Shown here one piece after another: positions 28,787-36,854 of a stretch of DNA of 64,000 nt. Source of the DNA: Streptomyces changanensis (GTDB taxonomy: Bacteria > Actinomycetota > Actinomycetes > Streptomycetales > Streptomycetaceae). The notes under the pieces were generated by a model. The model was not told the DNA's origin. It made no database searches and saw only the letters and a program-made list of their open reading frames with translations. Within the stretch, counting starts at the first letter, position 1. Every line of letters begins with the position of its first letter. Position numbers and translations under genes: made by a program. The stretch lies in assembly GCF_024600715.1 (NCBI RefSeq), contig NZ_CP102332.1, positions 2,170,001 to 2,234,000 on the forward strand. The letters run 5' to 3'.

Positions 28787-28787
28787 C
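28741..28787 (+). repeat. attL core (47-bp direct repeat with attR)
   Basis: These 47 bases, from the anticodon stem to just past the tRNA 3' end, recur exactly at 48139-48185. This is the hallmark of site-specific insertion by a tyrosine integrase into a tRNA 3' end, and the integrase gene lies immediately inside. Confidence 0.95.
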
Positions 28788-28796
28788 ACCGGGACA

Positions 28797-28821
28797 GACC
28801 CTCCTTCGGGAGGGTCTTTTT
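28797..28821 (+). terminator. Terminator after tRNA-Arg (carried by the element)
   Basis: GACCCTCC, loop TTCG, GGAGGGTC, then TTTTT: a classic intrinsic terminator. A near-identical terminator follows the attR copy at 48195-48219 with a CGCG loop, so the element brought its own version. Confidence 0.93.
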
Positions 28822-28932
28822 GCTGGTCGGGGCCGGCCTCGGGTGTCACGGCGAAGCCCCGGGCGCCCTCTTGTCGATCAAGGGCGGGCTCCGGGGCCGT
28901 CCGGCTGTCACCGGGTCCTGGCGGGTGGCCGT

Positions 28933-28951
28933 GTCGAATACGTGTCGAAGT
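28933..28951. promoter_or_regulatory. Candidate integrase arm-type site, left end
   Basis: The 19-mer GTCGAATACGTGTCGAAGT recurs with one change at 48052-48070, just inside attR. Itself it contains two GTCGAA motifs. Paired sites flanking the core inside the element are where tyrosine integrases and excisionases bind their arm sequences. Binding is inferred. Confidence 0.5.
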
Positions 28952-28966
28952 TTCCGCGCCGGAGAG

Positions 28967-30361
28967 TCAGCCGGCGCCGGACGCCTCGGGCAGGTCGCCC
29001 GCGGCTTCGAGCCGCCGCTTCAGATCGGGAAGCTGACCGTCGACGCACCGGGCGTACGTGGCGAGGAGCACGGCCACGCTGTTCCCGGCCCACTCCGCCA
29101 CCTGGGCGGGTGGGATGCCGTCGTTGAGCCACTTGGTCAGGCGCGTGTGCCGGTTGTCGTACACGCGCCGCCCGGTCGGCGACGCGAAGACGTGGGGCGG
29201 CAGCACGGCCTTGCGCGCAGCGCGCCACGCCCGGCGGATGACCGACCCGGCGAGGATGCCGCCCGACTCCCCCTGGAACAGCAGATCCCCCGGCCGCAGC
29301 CGCTCGTCCCGGAGATGCTGCCCCAGGATGCGGGTGAGGGCCGGGTGCCCCGGCACGGTGCGCGTCTCGCCCTGCGCACGGCCCTTCAGGTCACGCCGTT
29401 CGTGGGCCTCCCCCGTGTCCGTCCACTGCTTCCCGACCTCCGGGGTCGCCGCATGGATCAGCAGTTCGCACCACTGGTCCTCGGCGTCGGGCCCGGGCAG
29501 CGTGACGTCCTCCACCCGCATGGCCACGGCTTCTTCAGGTCGCAGACCGCAGTAGTACAGCGTCGCGAAGAAGGCGTGGAGCCGCCTGCCACCGCGCGGC
29601 CGGTGCCGTATCCAGTCAAGGATCGCCGCCGCCTGCTCGGGGTTCAGCAGGGACCGCTTGTCGACGGTGTTCGTGGTCCTCATGGCGGTCGTCGACTCCT
29701 TGCCCTTGGGCAGGGGGTTGACCCGAAGGACGCGCCGCCGGACGGCGTACTTCATGACGACGTTGAGGATCCGGCGGTTGCGCTTACGGGACCAGGCCGC
29801 CGCCTGCGTGCCGTCGAGGCGGGTGTCGACGGCACGCAGGACCTGGTCCAGCCTCTCCGGCTCCTCCCAGGCCGAGACGGGCAGGGAGTTCCGCTCGACC
29901 CACCTGAGGACGGCCACCACGTCCCGCGGCGCGTCCGGACGCCGGTTGGTGTTGAACGCCCATTCCCTCAGGGCGGTGCGCACGGCCGCAGGCGTGAACT
30001 GGGTGGGCTTGGCCCGCAGCAGTGCGATGGTCGTCGCGGTCAGGGTCTTGGCGACGCTCTTGCGGCTGTTGCCGCCGAGCTGGTGCCAGCGGGCGTCCAC
30101 GTACTCGACGGCGAAGCTGTACCAGCTCATGGCAGCCGACTTGGAGCTGTGGGACACCGGGAGACCGGTGGCGACGACGAACGCCTCGCCCTTGCCCGTG
30201 GCCCGGATGAGCTCGGAGCGGAAACCTTCGGCGAGGGCGACCGTGCCAAAGGGCTCACGCCAGCGCTTCCCCGCGACCACCCAGCGCACCGTGTAGGTGT
30301 TCTTCCGGGCGCCCTTGTACGTGAGGATCTTGTAGACCTTGACGTCGTACGTCGTCTCCAT
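28967..30361 (-). CDS. int: Tyrosine-type site-specific integrase
   Basis: 464 aa from ATG (complement of 30359-30361). Catalytic region: Arg in YYCGLRPEEAVAMR (about 270), the YDNRHTRLTKWLNDG box supplying His-x-x-Arg (about 400), AEWAGNSV where the second His/Trp position falls, and the nucleophile Tyr in LLATYARCVDG near 430. The N-terminal half carries the SAM-like DNA-binding domain. It would catalyse integration at and excision from tRNA-Arg. It lies about 180 bases from attL, oriented toward it, and overlaps the xis stop by one base, as in pSAM2. Confidence 0.95.
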   Translation of the reverse strand: METTYDVKVYKILTYKGARKNTYTVRWVVAGKRWREPFGTVALAEGFRSELIRATGKGEAFVVATGLPVSHSSKSAAMSWYSFAVEYVDARWHQLGGNSRKSVAKTLTATTIALLRAKPTQFTPAAVRTALREWAFNTNRRPDAPRDVVAVLRWVERNSLPVSAWEEPERLDQVLRAVDTRLDGTQAAAWSRKRNRRILNVVMKYAVRRRVLRVNPLPKGKESTTAMRTTNTVDKRSLLNPEQAAAILDWIRHRPRGGRRLHAFFATLYYCGLRPEEAVAMRVEDVTLPGPDAEDQWCELLIHAATPEVGKQWTDTGEAHERRDLKGRAQGETRTVPGHPALTRILGQHLRDERLRPGDLLFQGESGGILAGSVIRRAWRAARKAVLPPHVFASPTGRRVYDNRHTRLTKWLNDGIPPAQVAEWAGNSVAVLLATYARCVDGQLPDLKRRLEAAGDLPEASGAG

Positions 30362-30558
30362 CAGACGGCGTCCTCACGGTCGTCGAGCCAGTGTTCGAGG
30401 TCGCTCCGCCGGATCCGGAGGTCCCCGTTCGGGAGCTTGATGCAGCGCGGCGCACGGCGCTTGGCCCGCCAGTCGTAGAAGGTCGAGCGCGAGATGGCCA
30501 GTTCCTCGCAGACCTCCGCGAGGGTGAGCATGCCGCGTGAGCGGACGGCCGTGGTCAT
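30361..30558 (-). CDS. xis: Excisionase (MerR/Xis-type helix-turn-helix)
   Basis: 65 aa. A small winged helix-turn-helix: MLTLAEVCEELAISRSTFYD and KLPNGDLRIRRSDLEHWLDD, the pattern of AICE excisionases such as pSAM2 Xis. Sits between int and rep with overlaps on both sides (stop shared with the int start, start within the rep stop region), indicating one transcript. Required with Int for excision. Confidence 0.92.
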   Translation of the reverse strand: MTTAVRSRGMLTLAEVCEELAISRSTFYDWRAKRRAPRCIKLPNGDLRIRRSDLEHWLDDREDAV

Positions 30559-31961
30559 GCCCTGCTCCCCTCGTCCAGGAGGGCTTCGCGGGTGGTCTCG
30601 CGGTTGGTCCGGAGGCTGCGGGCGATGGTGGCGGCGAGGGCGGCTTCACCCGGCGTGTGGCCGTGGCCGGCGTACTGCCAGTCAGCCAGGACCAGGACGG
30701 TGTCCGGCTCGCGGTCGCCGAGGCCGAGGGCGGAGGCTTCCTGGGCGGCGCGGTGGTCCGCGCGTGCCTGGCGGAGGACGCCGAGGGTGGTGGAGTAGGC
30801 GCGCGACTTGGACGAGAAGTGACCGCGGAATCCGAGCATGTGCGCCCAGGCCCAGAGGCGCCGGTCGGGGTAGAGGCGGTCCAGGTCGCGGCACGCCGTG
30901 ATCAGGCAGCGGGCGTGGTCGGGGACTTGGTGCCGGTCGAGTTCGGCGAGTTCCCCGATGCGGCGGTCCAGGGTGCCGGTGTTCTCGGCGGCCTTGGTGG
31001 CGTACTTGGCGACATACGAGGCGACGGCCTGTTCGGTGATGTCGGAGCCGTCACCGAAGGCCTTGACCGGTCGGACGTCGAGTTGCCGCCCCCAGCGGAA
31101 GGTCCGCGTCGGCTGGTCGCCTGCGGCCGGGACGGAGACCGACGTGTACCCGTGCGCGGCGGCGGCGCGTAGCGCGTCCGTGAGGAGGCCGGCCGTGGCC
31201 CAGGCGGGCGGCGGCGTTGCGGGCCCCGCCGGTCCGTCGAGGCGTACGACGGCGTGGAAGTGCAGGGCCCCGCGCTTCTGGAACTCGGCGACCTTGCCGT
31301 ACGAGACCCGCAGGTGTGCGGCGAGTCCCCGGCGGGTCAGCCCGGCGCGGGCGGCGAGTTCGCGGCGGAGCCGCGTGGTGAAGCGCTGCCAGAGCTGCCC
31401 GGCGTGGTTGTTGAACAGGACGGCGCCCGCGTAGTCATAGGTTTCCGGGTCGAGGGCGGTGCCCAGCTCCGAGGCGTCGGGCGCGTGCCGGACGCCGCAG
31501 CGGCAGGTGCCGTGGGCCGGCCGATTGTGGACCCGGCCGAACGACGGGGCCGTGAGAGTGGCGAAGACGCGCGGGTGGTCCCGGACGGTGTCGGGGACAT
31601 CTCGGCGGGCGTCCCCGACCAGACCGGCGCGGATCAGGTGGTAGGTGTCGCCCGCGTAGGTCCAGGCGCAGGACGGGCAGCGGGACGCGCGGCGGTTCCC
31701 GCAGGCGAGACGGAGGCGTCCACCCGGCTCGTGCGCGGTGGAGTAGTGGTGCAGGGTCTCGCCGCTGGTCTTGTCCTTGTGGAGGACCCAGCCGGTGAGG
31801 TGGATCGGGTCGGAGCATCCGCCGGTGCGGCGGATCTGGTCCTCCCAGCGTGCGTAGTCGGGGGCAGAGGCCACCCGGAGCACGTCTCCGAGGGTGATCG
31901 GGTCGAGCAGTGCCTGTGGCGCGGGCGCACTCGGTGTCGCGGATGAGGCGCGGTGGGCCAT
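30555..31961 (-). CDS. repSA: RepSA-type replication initiator
   Basis: 468 aa. N-terminal Cys-rich zinc-binding region (CGNRRASRCPSCAWTYAGDT, and GTCRCGVRH), FATLTAPSFG, and the HUH-like metal motif in KRGALHFHAVVRLDG (about 230-238), followed by VASYVAKYATKAAENTG holding the candidate catalytic Tyr. These are the features of the pSAM2/pIJ101-related rolling-circle initiators that let AICEs replicate after excision. In operon with xis and int. Confidence 0.9.
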   Translation of the reverse strand: MAHRASSATPSAPAPQALLDPITLGDVLRVASAPDYARWEDQIRRTGGCSDPIHLTGWVLHKDKTSGETLHHYSTAHEPGGRLRLACGNRRASRCPSCAWTYAGDTYHLIRAGLVGDARRDVPDTVRDHPRVFATLTAPSFGRVHNRPAHGTCRCGVRHAPDASELGTALDPETYDYAGAVLFNNHAGQLWQRFTTRLRRELAARAGLTRRGLAAHLRVSYGKVAEFQKRGALHFHAVVRLDGPAGPATPPPAWATAGLLTDALRAAAAHGYTSVSVPAAGDQPTRTFRWGRQLDVRPVKAFGDGSDITEQAVASYVAKYATKAAENTGTLDRRIGELAELDRHQVPDHARCLITACRDLDRLYPDRRLWAWAHMLGFRGHFSSKSRAYSTTLGVLRQARADHRAAQEASALGLGDREPDTVLVLADWQYAGHGHTPGEAALAATIARSLRTNRETTREALLDEGSRA

Positions 31962-32049
31962 GCTGGATGTTCCTTCCGGTTGCGAGATCGGACAGGGACG
32001 GCGCCCGGGCGGCGGATGCTTGGCGGTATCGAGGCCGCCCGGGGGCCGG

Positions 32050-32355
32050 TCAACGGCGGTGCTGCGAGAGCAGCGAGCGCAGGACGACGGCGCAGACGGC
32101 GACCGAGGCCGCAGTGACGGCCACGGCCAGGAGCATGGAGACCAGGACGGTGCCGACGATCAGGACCACGGCGGTGCCGCCGCCGACCAGGGCGAGCGCG
32201 GTGCCGGGGGTGAGCTGAACCGCCGGCCGGGTCGAGGCCGGGACAGCGGGGGTGGGTGGGGGCTGGGTGCCAGGGGTGATGGTGGTCGGCTGGATGACCG
32301 CGGGCGGGGCGGTGCCGGTGGGGTGGGGCATGGTCGGGAGCTTGGGCCGGAACAT
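32050..32355 (-). CDS. spdD: SpdD-like small membrane protein
   Basis: 101 aa. N-terminal Pro/Thr-rich stretch after MFRPKLPTMPHP, then VQLTPGTALALVGGGTAVVL and a long hydrophobic region to about residue 92 forming two helices, with a basic tail (SQHRR). This matches the Spd proteins that help plasmid DNA spread between mycelial compartments. ATG complement at 32353-32355. Confidence 0.8.
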   Translation of the reverse strand: MFRPKLPTMPHPTGTAPPAVIQPTTITPGTQPPPTPAVPASTRPAVQLTPGTALALVGGGTAVVLIVGTVLVSMLLAVAVTAASVAVCAVVLRSLLSQHRR

Positions 32356-32376
32356 GAGCGGATCTCCTTTCGCGGG

Positions 32377-32532
32377 TTACTTCACGGCGGTGTCGATGAC
32401 CGGGGCGAGGAGGCTGTCGGCGAGGAGGTAGCCGCCCAGCAGGAGCACGGCGACGAGCCACCAGGGCGGGCGGACGAGCTTGACGCCGAGGACTCCGACG
32501 CACAGCAGGGCGAACCAGAGCGGAACGTCCAC
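32377..32532 (-). CDS. Small two-helix membrane protein of the transfer region
   Basis: 51 aa from GTG (complement of 32530-32532), with a perfect AGGAGG upstream. Almost all hydrophobic: LWFALLCVGVLGVKLV and WWLVAVLLLGGYLLADSLL, then IDTAVK. Small proteins like this occur between spd genes in AICEs. Spread-related role inferred from position. Confidence 0.75.
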   Translation of the reverse strand: MDVPLWFALLCVGVLGVKLVRPPWWLVAVLLLGGYLLADSLLAPVIDTAVK

Positions 32533-32540
32533 GGGGCCTC

Positions 32541-32732
32541 CTAGCGGACCTTGCAGCGGTGGGTGCGGGCGGCGAGCTGGGCGGCGGACCGGCTGGAGTA
32601 GTCGGCGGACCAGCCGCAGCCGTCGGAGCCGCACACGGCGGCGTGCTTGGTCTGGCCGTTGCGGTCGCGGTGGGTGCCGATCTGCACGGGGCCGATCCGC
32701 ATCAGGGAGTGGAAGAAGTCACGGGCGGGCAT
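32541..32732 (-). CDS. Mobile element transfer protein (small zinc-finger-like)
   Basis: 63 aa. MRIGPVQIGTHRDRNGQTKH followed by C-x4-C-G and a late Cys (THRC) gives a possible Cys-His metal site: AAVCGSDGCGWSAD ... ARTHRCKVR. Proteins with this pattern are repeatedly annotated as mobile element transfer proteins next to spd genes. Biochemical role not established. Confidence 0.82.
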   Translation of the reverse strand: MPARDFFHSLMRIGPVQIGTHRDRNGQTKHAAVCGSDGCGWSADYSSRSAAQLAARTHRCKVR

Positions 32733-32753
32733 GTCAGTCGGTCTCCTCTTGTG

Positions 32754-33446
32754 TCAGGCGAGTCGGGCGGCGATGGCGTGGGCCAGCTGGGGCGGGACGC
32801 CGAGGCGGGCGCGCAGGGTCTCGACGTCGATGGGAGCGCCGGTCCTTTCCTCGTGGTCGGTGGCGACCTTCCGCGCGTGGTCGACCAACGCGGCCGGCAC
32901 CGGCACCGCCGGGGAAGCCGGGAGCGGCGCGGCGGCGGGCAGGAGGGGCAGTTCCTCGGGGCCTAGGGCCGCGGACTCGGGTGCCGGGGCCGGCTCGGCG
33001 GTGGCGGGTTGGTCGGCGGCCGGCTCGGAGTTGCCCGCGGGCGCCGGGTCCGGGGTTGACGGTGTCGGCTTAACCGAGGCCCGGTCCGCGGGTGCGTGGG
33101 CGAGGAGGGTGCCGCCCATGAAGGCCAGGGCGGGCCAGGCCGCGACGAGGATGCGCAGCCAGGCCGGGACGTCGCCCAGGTCGAGGAGCCCGGCGGTGGC
33201 GACATTGGCGCCGAGGGAGGCGACCAGGGCGATGAGGAACCAGCACCAGGCCAGCCGGGACGGCCCGTCGGTGCGCAGCCGACGCCAGGCGGCGACCAGG
33301 AGCAGGTCCACCGAGACGGGATACGCCCAGGCCTTCCAGCCGTCCTGTCCGGCAGCGGCGGCGAGGTCGTGCAGGTGGGCGAAGGACAGCGCTCCGGCGA
33401 TGACCGCCTGGACGAGCACGGCGTCCACGCGGGAGCGGGTCGTCAC
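32754..33446 (-). CDS. SpdB2-like DUF2637 protein
   Basis: 230 aa. The first 125 residues hold four membrane helices (VLVQAVIAGALSFAHLHDLA; WAYPVSVDLLLVAAW; WCWFLIALVASLGANVATAG; ILVAAWPALAFMGGTLLA), the DUF2637 core. A Pro/Ala-rich linker and a small helical C-terminus (VDHARKVATDHEERTG ... ARLGVPPQLAHAIA) that resembles a helix-turn-helix follow. SpdB proteins form membrane complexes with TraB-type translocases during intramycelial spreading. Confidence 0.87.
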   Translation of the reverse strand: MTTRSRVDAVLVQAVIAGALSFAHLHDLAAAAGQDGWKAWAYPVSVDLLLVAAWRRLRTDGPSRLAWCWFLIALVASLGANVATAGLLDLGDVPAWLRILVAAWPALAFMGGTLLAHAPADRASVKPTPSTPDPAPAGNSEPAADQPATAEPAPAPESAALGPEELPLLPAAAPLPASPAVPVPAALVDHARKVATDHEERTGAPIDVETLRARLGVPPQLAHAIAARLA

Positions 33447-33670
33447 GGCCGCCCACCGGGGTGCTGGGGGCCGTCATGGGGGTCGCAGCCGGGCGGGAAG
33501 GCGCCGGGCGGCAGCTCGGGCAGGGAGACGGCCAGGGAGGGGCCGACGGCGTCGACGAAGTCAGGGTCGGCGCCGAAGGTGTGGGCGTACAGGGCCAGGG
33601 CGCTGAGCAGCTGAACCGTGCGGTGGAAGTCCTCACGGGCGTCCACGGGTTCACCTCCGGTTTCCGGCAT
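33443..33670 (-). CDS. Small hypothetical AICE protein
   Basis: 75 aa from ATG (complement of 33668-33670), stop overlapping the spdB2-like start (ATGA). Hydrophilic, with TVQLLSALALYAHTFG as its only helix-like stretch and a Pro/Gly-rich end. No known domain. Kept because of the coupling and position within the transfer operon. Confidence 0.65.
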   Translation of the reverse strand: MPETGGEPVDAREDFHRTVQLLSALALYAHTFGADPDFVDAVGPSLAVSLPELPPGAFPPGCDPHDGPQHPGGRP

Positions 33671-33727
33671 GGAAGGCGTAGTTAGCTGGCGCGAAGCGGT
33701 CGCGCCGACCGAGGCGGTGGGTGTGGG

Positions 33728-35092
33728 TCAGGCGGTGGCGGTGGCGGTAGCCGTCTTGGACAGCGGCACCCGCGCCGACGACAGCGAGGCGACCGCAGGC
33801 CGGAAGGGCGCGAGGGCGGGCACGTCGGGGGTGCGGTCGGCGTACTTGTTGCAGAGGTTCACGGCCTGGCGCAGTGAGGTGTGCGGGGCGCGGATGCGGT
33901 GCCAGCCGCCGGAGGAGTCCCCGGAGATGGCGAGCCCGCGGGTCTCGGCGGGGATCTGGATGGCGGCCAGGACGGCGTCCGGGGCGATGTCGCCGAAGGC
34001 CATGTTCGCGCTGGTCTCGTCGTTGACGCGGTGGGCGGTGCGGCCGGTGAGCTGGGCGCGGAGCATGGTGATGCCCTTGCCGAGTTCGGAGCCGAAGCGC
34101 TGCCCGCAGATCTCCAGGTAGATGCCGGCGGCACGGCCGAGCTGGGCGAGGCGGACCAGGGCGGTGATGATGCGGTCCCGGCGCTTCTCTTCCTCCTTGG
34201 AGGCGTACAGGGCGAGTTCGGCGACCTCGTCGACCAGGACCACCACCGGCACCGGACGGCGGTCTTCGGGCAGGTCCCAGATGTCGGCGGCGATTTCCGC
34301 ATCAGGCACAGCGACACTGATCCGCTGCTCGGCACGGATGAGCTGGTACACCTCCTGCATGTGCGTGACGAGCACTTCCAACAGTTCCAGGGCGGTGTCC
34401 GGGTTGTCGGCGAGCGCGGAGAACCGGCGTGCCAGCGGGAACAGCTCCACGCCTTGCTTGCAGTCGATGCCGACCAGGGCGACATGCTGAGGGGCGAGGC
34501 CGGCGACGAGGTTCCGCTGGTAGACGGACTTGCCGGACTCGGTCGCCCCCAGGGTCAGGCCGTGCGGAACGGCGCGGTAGTCGCGGTAGTGGACGGAGCC
34601 GTCCGCCCGGAGGGCGACCGGGACGCGCATCGGGCGGGGTTCGAGCCGGGCGGGCATCTGCACCCGCTTGAGCACGTCGTAGCCGGTCATCCGCAGCTCG
34701 ACCACGCCGGAACGCAGCTCGCGGGAGGTCACGCCGTACATGCCGAACGAGTGACGCAGCCGGTCCGAGGCGGCGGCGACATCGAAGGCGTCCTGCCCCG
34801 GACGGAGCCTGAGCCGGAGGACCAGCCCGGTGCGGGTGGGCCGCAGCCGCAGGATGCGCGGCGGGCGTGAGTCCGGCGCGATCCGGTTCGTCATCCGGGC
34901 CAGGGCCAAGCGCCAGCGGGGCGGCGGGACCGTCAGACCGCAGGAGTCCATGACCGAGGCGTAACGGAAGAGAACCCGCAGGACGGCGAGGGTGACCCCG
35001 AAGGTCAGCCAGTACCAGGCGGGACGCCGCCACCGCAGGAGACCCGCGGTAGCGACGACCACCAGCAGTAACAACACCGTCGGCCACGTCAC
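33728..35092 (-). CDS. tra: FtsK/SpoIIIE-like conjugal DNA translocase (TraSA-type)
   Basis: 454 aa. Two N-terminal membrane helices (PTVLLLLVVVATAGLL; WYWLTFGVTLAVLRVLF), a Walker A GATESGKS near residue 180, a Walker B region VPVVVLVDEVAELALY, and GRAAGIYLEICGQRFGS characteristic of the FtsK motor. Streptomyces Tra proteins form hexamers that move double-stranded plasmid DNA to the recipient after binding repeats in a clt locus. Upstream gene at 35096 is four bases away, so they are co-transcribed. Confidence 0.93.
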   Translation of the reverse strand: MTWPTVLLLLVVVATAGLLRWRRPAWYWLTFGVTLAVLRVLFRYASVMDSCGLTVPPPRWRLALARMTNRIAPDSRPPRILRLRPTRTGLVLRLRLRPGQDAFDVAAASDRLRHSFGMYGVTSRELRSGVVELRMTGYDVLKRVQMPARLEPRPMRVPVALRADGSVHYRDYRAVPHGLTLGATESGKSVYQRNLVAGLAPQHVALVGIDCKQGVELFPLARRFSALADNPDTALELLEVLVTHMQEVYQLIRAEQRISVAVPDAEIAADIWDLPEDRRPVPVVVLVDEVAELALYASKEEEKRRDRIITALVRLAQLGRAAGIYLEICGQRFGSELGKGITMLRAQLTGRTAHRVNDETSANMAFGDIAPDAVLAAIQIPAETRGLAISGDSSGGWHRIRAPHTSLRQAVNLCNKYADRTPDVPALAPFRPAVASLSSARVPLSKTATATATA

Positions 35093-35095
35093 GGC

Positions 35096-35452
35096 TCAGG
35101 CCGCCTTCGAGGCCGCGCCCGTGGCGGCCAGCGAGGTCACCGCGACCGCGCGGAAGGCGATCCCGTGCCGCTTCTGGCCGTTGAACTCGTTCTCCCACGG
35201 CCGCGCGATCAGGCCCGTGAGCGCGACCGGGATACCCATGGCCAGCTCCTCGGAGACGCCGGTCTCGGGAACGGTGAGGGAGAGGATCTCCACCTCGTTG
35301 TTCGCCGCGAACATCACGTCCACGGTCATCAGCTTCGCGCCGGTCTCGGCGTCCAAGGCGATCTCGCCGGTCCGGCGGTCCTTCACCTTGGGCTGCGGGG
35401 CCTTGGCGACCATCACGACGGCGTTGGAGGTGTCGACGGGGATCTGACGCAT
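35096..35452 (-). CDS. Conserved AICE protein upstream of tra
   Basis: 118 aa. Begins MRQIPVDTSNAVVMVAKAPQ, then a predicted beta-rich body (LMTVDVMFAANNEVEILSLT, GIPVALTGLIARPWENE, RHGIAFRAVAVTSL). The shape resembles a small OB-fold-like protein, but I cannot assign it. It is the first gene after the KorSA-type operators, so it leads the transfer operon. Same-position homologues are common in AICEs. Confidence 0.75.
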   Translation of the reverse strand: MRQIPVDTSNAVVMVAKAPQPKVKDRRTGEIALDAETGAKLMTVDVMFAANNEVEILSLTVPETGVSEELAMGIPVALTGLIARPWENEFNGQKRHGIAFRAVAVTSLAATGAASKAA

Positions 35453-35484
35453 GACAGAGCACTCCTCTATAGGTGCGGATCTCC

Positions 35485-35539
35485 GTCACTCATGTACATG
35501 AGTGACATGAAGAAGAGTGCAGAACTCCTGTACATGAGT
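35485..35539. promoter_or_regulatory. KorSA-type operators in the transfer promoter
   Basis: A perfect 22-bp palindrome occupies 35485-35506 (core ACTCATGTACATGAGT). A second copy with one mismatch, ACTCCTGTACATGAGT, lies at 35524-35539. They sit between the divergently placed transfer operon (35452) and the end of the GntR gene. pSAM2 KorSA represses through a conserved site of about this size in front of pra and korSA, so repression of transfer is the likely role. Confidence 0.8.
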
Positions 35540-35591
35540 CAACCCACCGCGACTCGGAAGTCTCGGCGGGTTGCGGTGAGTTGATGTCGCG

Positions 35592-36371
35592 TCAGTCGAC
35601 GGCGGGGATGCGGTACTCGAAAACGAACTGGTCAGCAGCCATGAGCGTGTCGCAGACCTCGACCACACGCCCCTCGGTCGTGCGAGCCTCACGGACCAGA
35701 TGGACCACCGCGGAACCGGGGCTGAGTGCGAGCTCGGACGCCTCCGCCTTGGAGGCCGGACGCGCCTGGAGCGTCTCGACGAACTCCGCGAACTCATGCC
35801 CCTGGTCTTCGAGTCGGGCGTAGATGCCACCGCCGCCAGGGTTCTCGGCGAACAGCTCCGGGATCTCCTTCACCACGTCCCACGGGAGGTAGGAAGTTGC
35901 GGTCTCCACCGGAGTGCCGTTGCGGAAGTAGAGGCGACGCCGGGCGAGAACCTGAGCGCCGACGTCGACGCCCAGACGCCGGGCGGCGTCCTCGGGCGCC
36001 TCCATGGGCCCGATGAACAGGACACTGACCTTGGCGGTGGCGCCGGACTGCGCCGACTCTGCGAGATAGGCGGCCTTGCCGCCACGCCGGTGCGAGCGGC
36101 GGAAGCGGTCGGAGGAGCGGTGCCGCACCGGCGGCCGGTCCTTCACGATCGAGCCCTTGCCGTGCCGGGTCTCCACCAGCCCGCTCGCGCGCACCTCGGC
36201 CATTGCCTTGCGGATCGTGCCGCCCGAGACCCCGTAGCGGTCGACCAGCTCGGACTCACTCGGCACCATGTCACCGGGCTTGAGGACCCCGGCCCGGATT
36301 TGCTGCACGATCTCGTCGGCGATCTGCACGTACCGAGGTACGGCCCTCTCACCTCCTACTGCGGTTCCCAT
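35592..36371 (-). CDS. korSA: GntR-family transfer repressor (KorSA-like)
   Basis: 259 aa. N-terminal GntR wHTH (PRYVQIADEIVQQIRAGVLK, MVPSESELVDRYGVSGGTIR, LVETRHGKGSIV) and a C-terminal UTRA effector domain (about 100-259, ending QFVFEYRIPAVD). In pSAM2 KorSA keeps replication, transfer and pif-linked genes silent. Its own upstream region contains the third TGTACATGAG operator (36392-36407), which also overlaps the start of the divergent Nudix gene, so autoregulation and co-regulation are likely. Confidence 0.88.
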   Translation of the reverse strand: MGTAVGGERAVPRYVQIADEIVQQIRAGVLKPGDMVPSESELVDRYGVSGGTIRKAMAEVRASGLVETRHGKGSIVKDRPPVRHRSSDRFRRSHRRGGKAAYLAESAQSGATAKVSVLFIGPMEAPEDAARRLGVDVGAQVLARRRLYFRNGTPVETATSYLPWDVVKEIPELFAENPGGGGIYARLEDQGHEFAEFVETLQARPASKAEASELALSPGSAVVHLVREARTTEGRVVEVCDTLMAADQFVFEYRIPAVD

Positions 36372-36391
36372 CGTCCTTCTCAGCCTCCTAT

Positions 36392-36407
36392 GCTCCTGTA
36401 CATGAGT
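36392..36407. promoter_or_regulatory. Third KorSA-type operator, overlapping the Nudix start codon
   Basis: GCTCCTGTACATGAGT matches the 35524 site at 15 of 16 positions. The ATG of the Nudix gene (36402) lies inside it, so bound repressor would block that gene directly and probably korSA as well. Confidence 0.75.
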
Positions 36408-36854
36408 GAATCACAGGGAGCCACGTCCGTACCGTTGCACTCGGTGTCCGTAGCCGGGGTCGTCGTACGCGAGGACGGGCGACTCCTGGCGATTCGCCGC
36501 GCCGACAACGGCACCTGGGAACTCCCCGGCGGAGTGCTGGAACTCGACGAGACCCCCGAGGCCGGCGTGGTCCGCGAGGTCCTGGAGGAGACGGGCATCC
36601 ACGTCGAGGTGGACGAGCTGACCGGCGTCTACAAGAACACGACGCGAGGCATCGTGGCCCTGGTCTTCCGCTGCAAGCCCTCCGGCGGCACCGAGCGCAC
36701 ATCGAGCGAGTCGACAGCCGTCGACTGGCTCACCCCGGACGAGGTCAGCGAGCGCATGGCCGAGGTCTACGCCATCAGGCTCCTGGACGCCTTGGACGGC
36801 AACGGCCCCCACGTACGGAGCCACGATGGAAAGCAGCTCATCACAGCGGGATAA
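36402..36854 (+). CDS. pif: Nudix hydrolase, probable Pif-like conjugal immunity protein
   Basis: 150 aa. The Nudix box is complete: GGVLELDETPEAGVVREVLEETGI (fits GX5EX7REUXEEXGU). N-terminus SVAGVVVREDGRLLAIRRAD is the usual first strand. In pSAM2 the pif gene, which encodes a Nudix-motif protein, prevents redundant conjugal exchange between element-bearing cells. Position next to korSA under a shared operator supports that role; a general housekeeping Nudix function is the alternative. The start has no clear ribosome site and may be nearly leaderless. Confidence 0.78.
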   Translation: MSESQGATSVPLHSVSVAGVVVREDGRLLAIRRADNGTWELPGGVLELDETPEAGVVREVLEETGIHVEVDELTGVYKNTTRGIVALVFRCKPSGGTERTSSESTAVDWLTPDEVSERMAEVYAIRLLDALDGNGPHVRSHDGKQLITAG

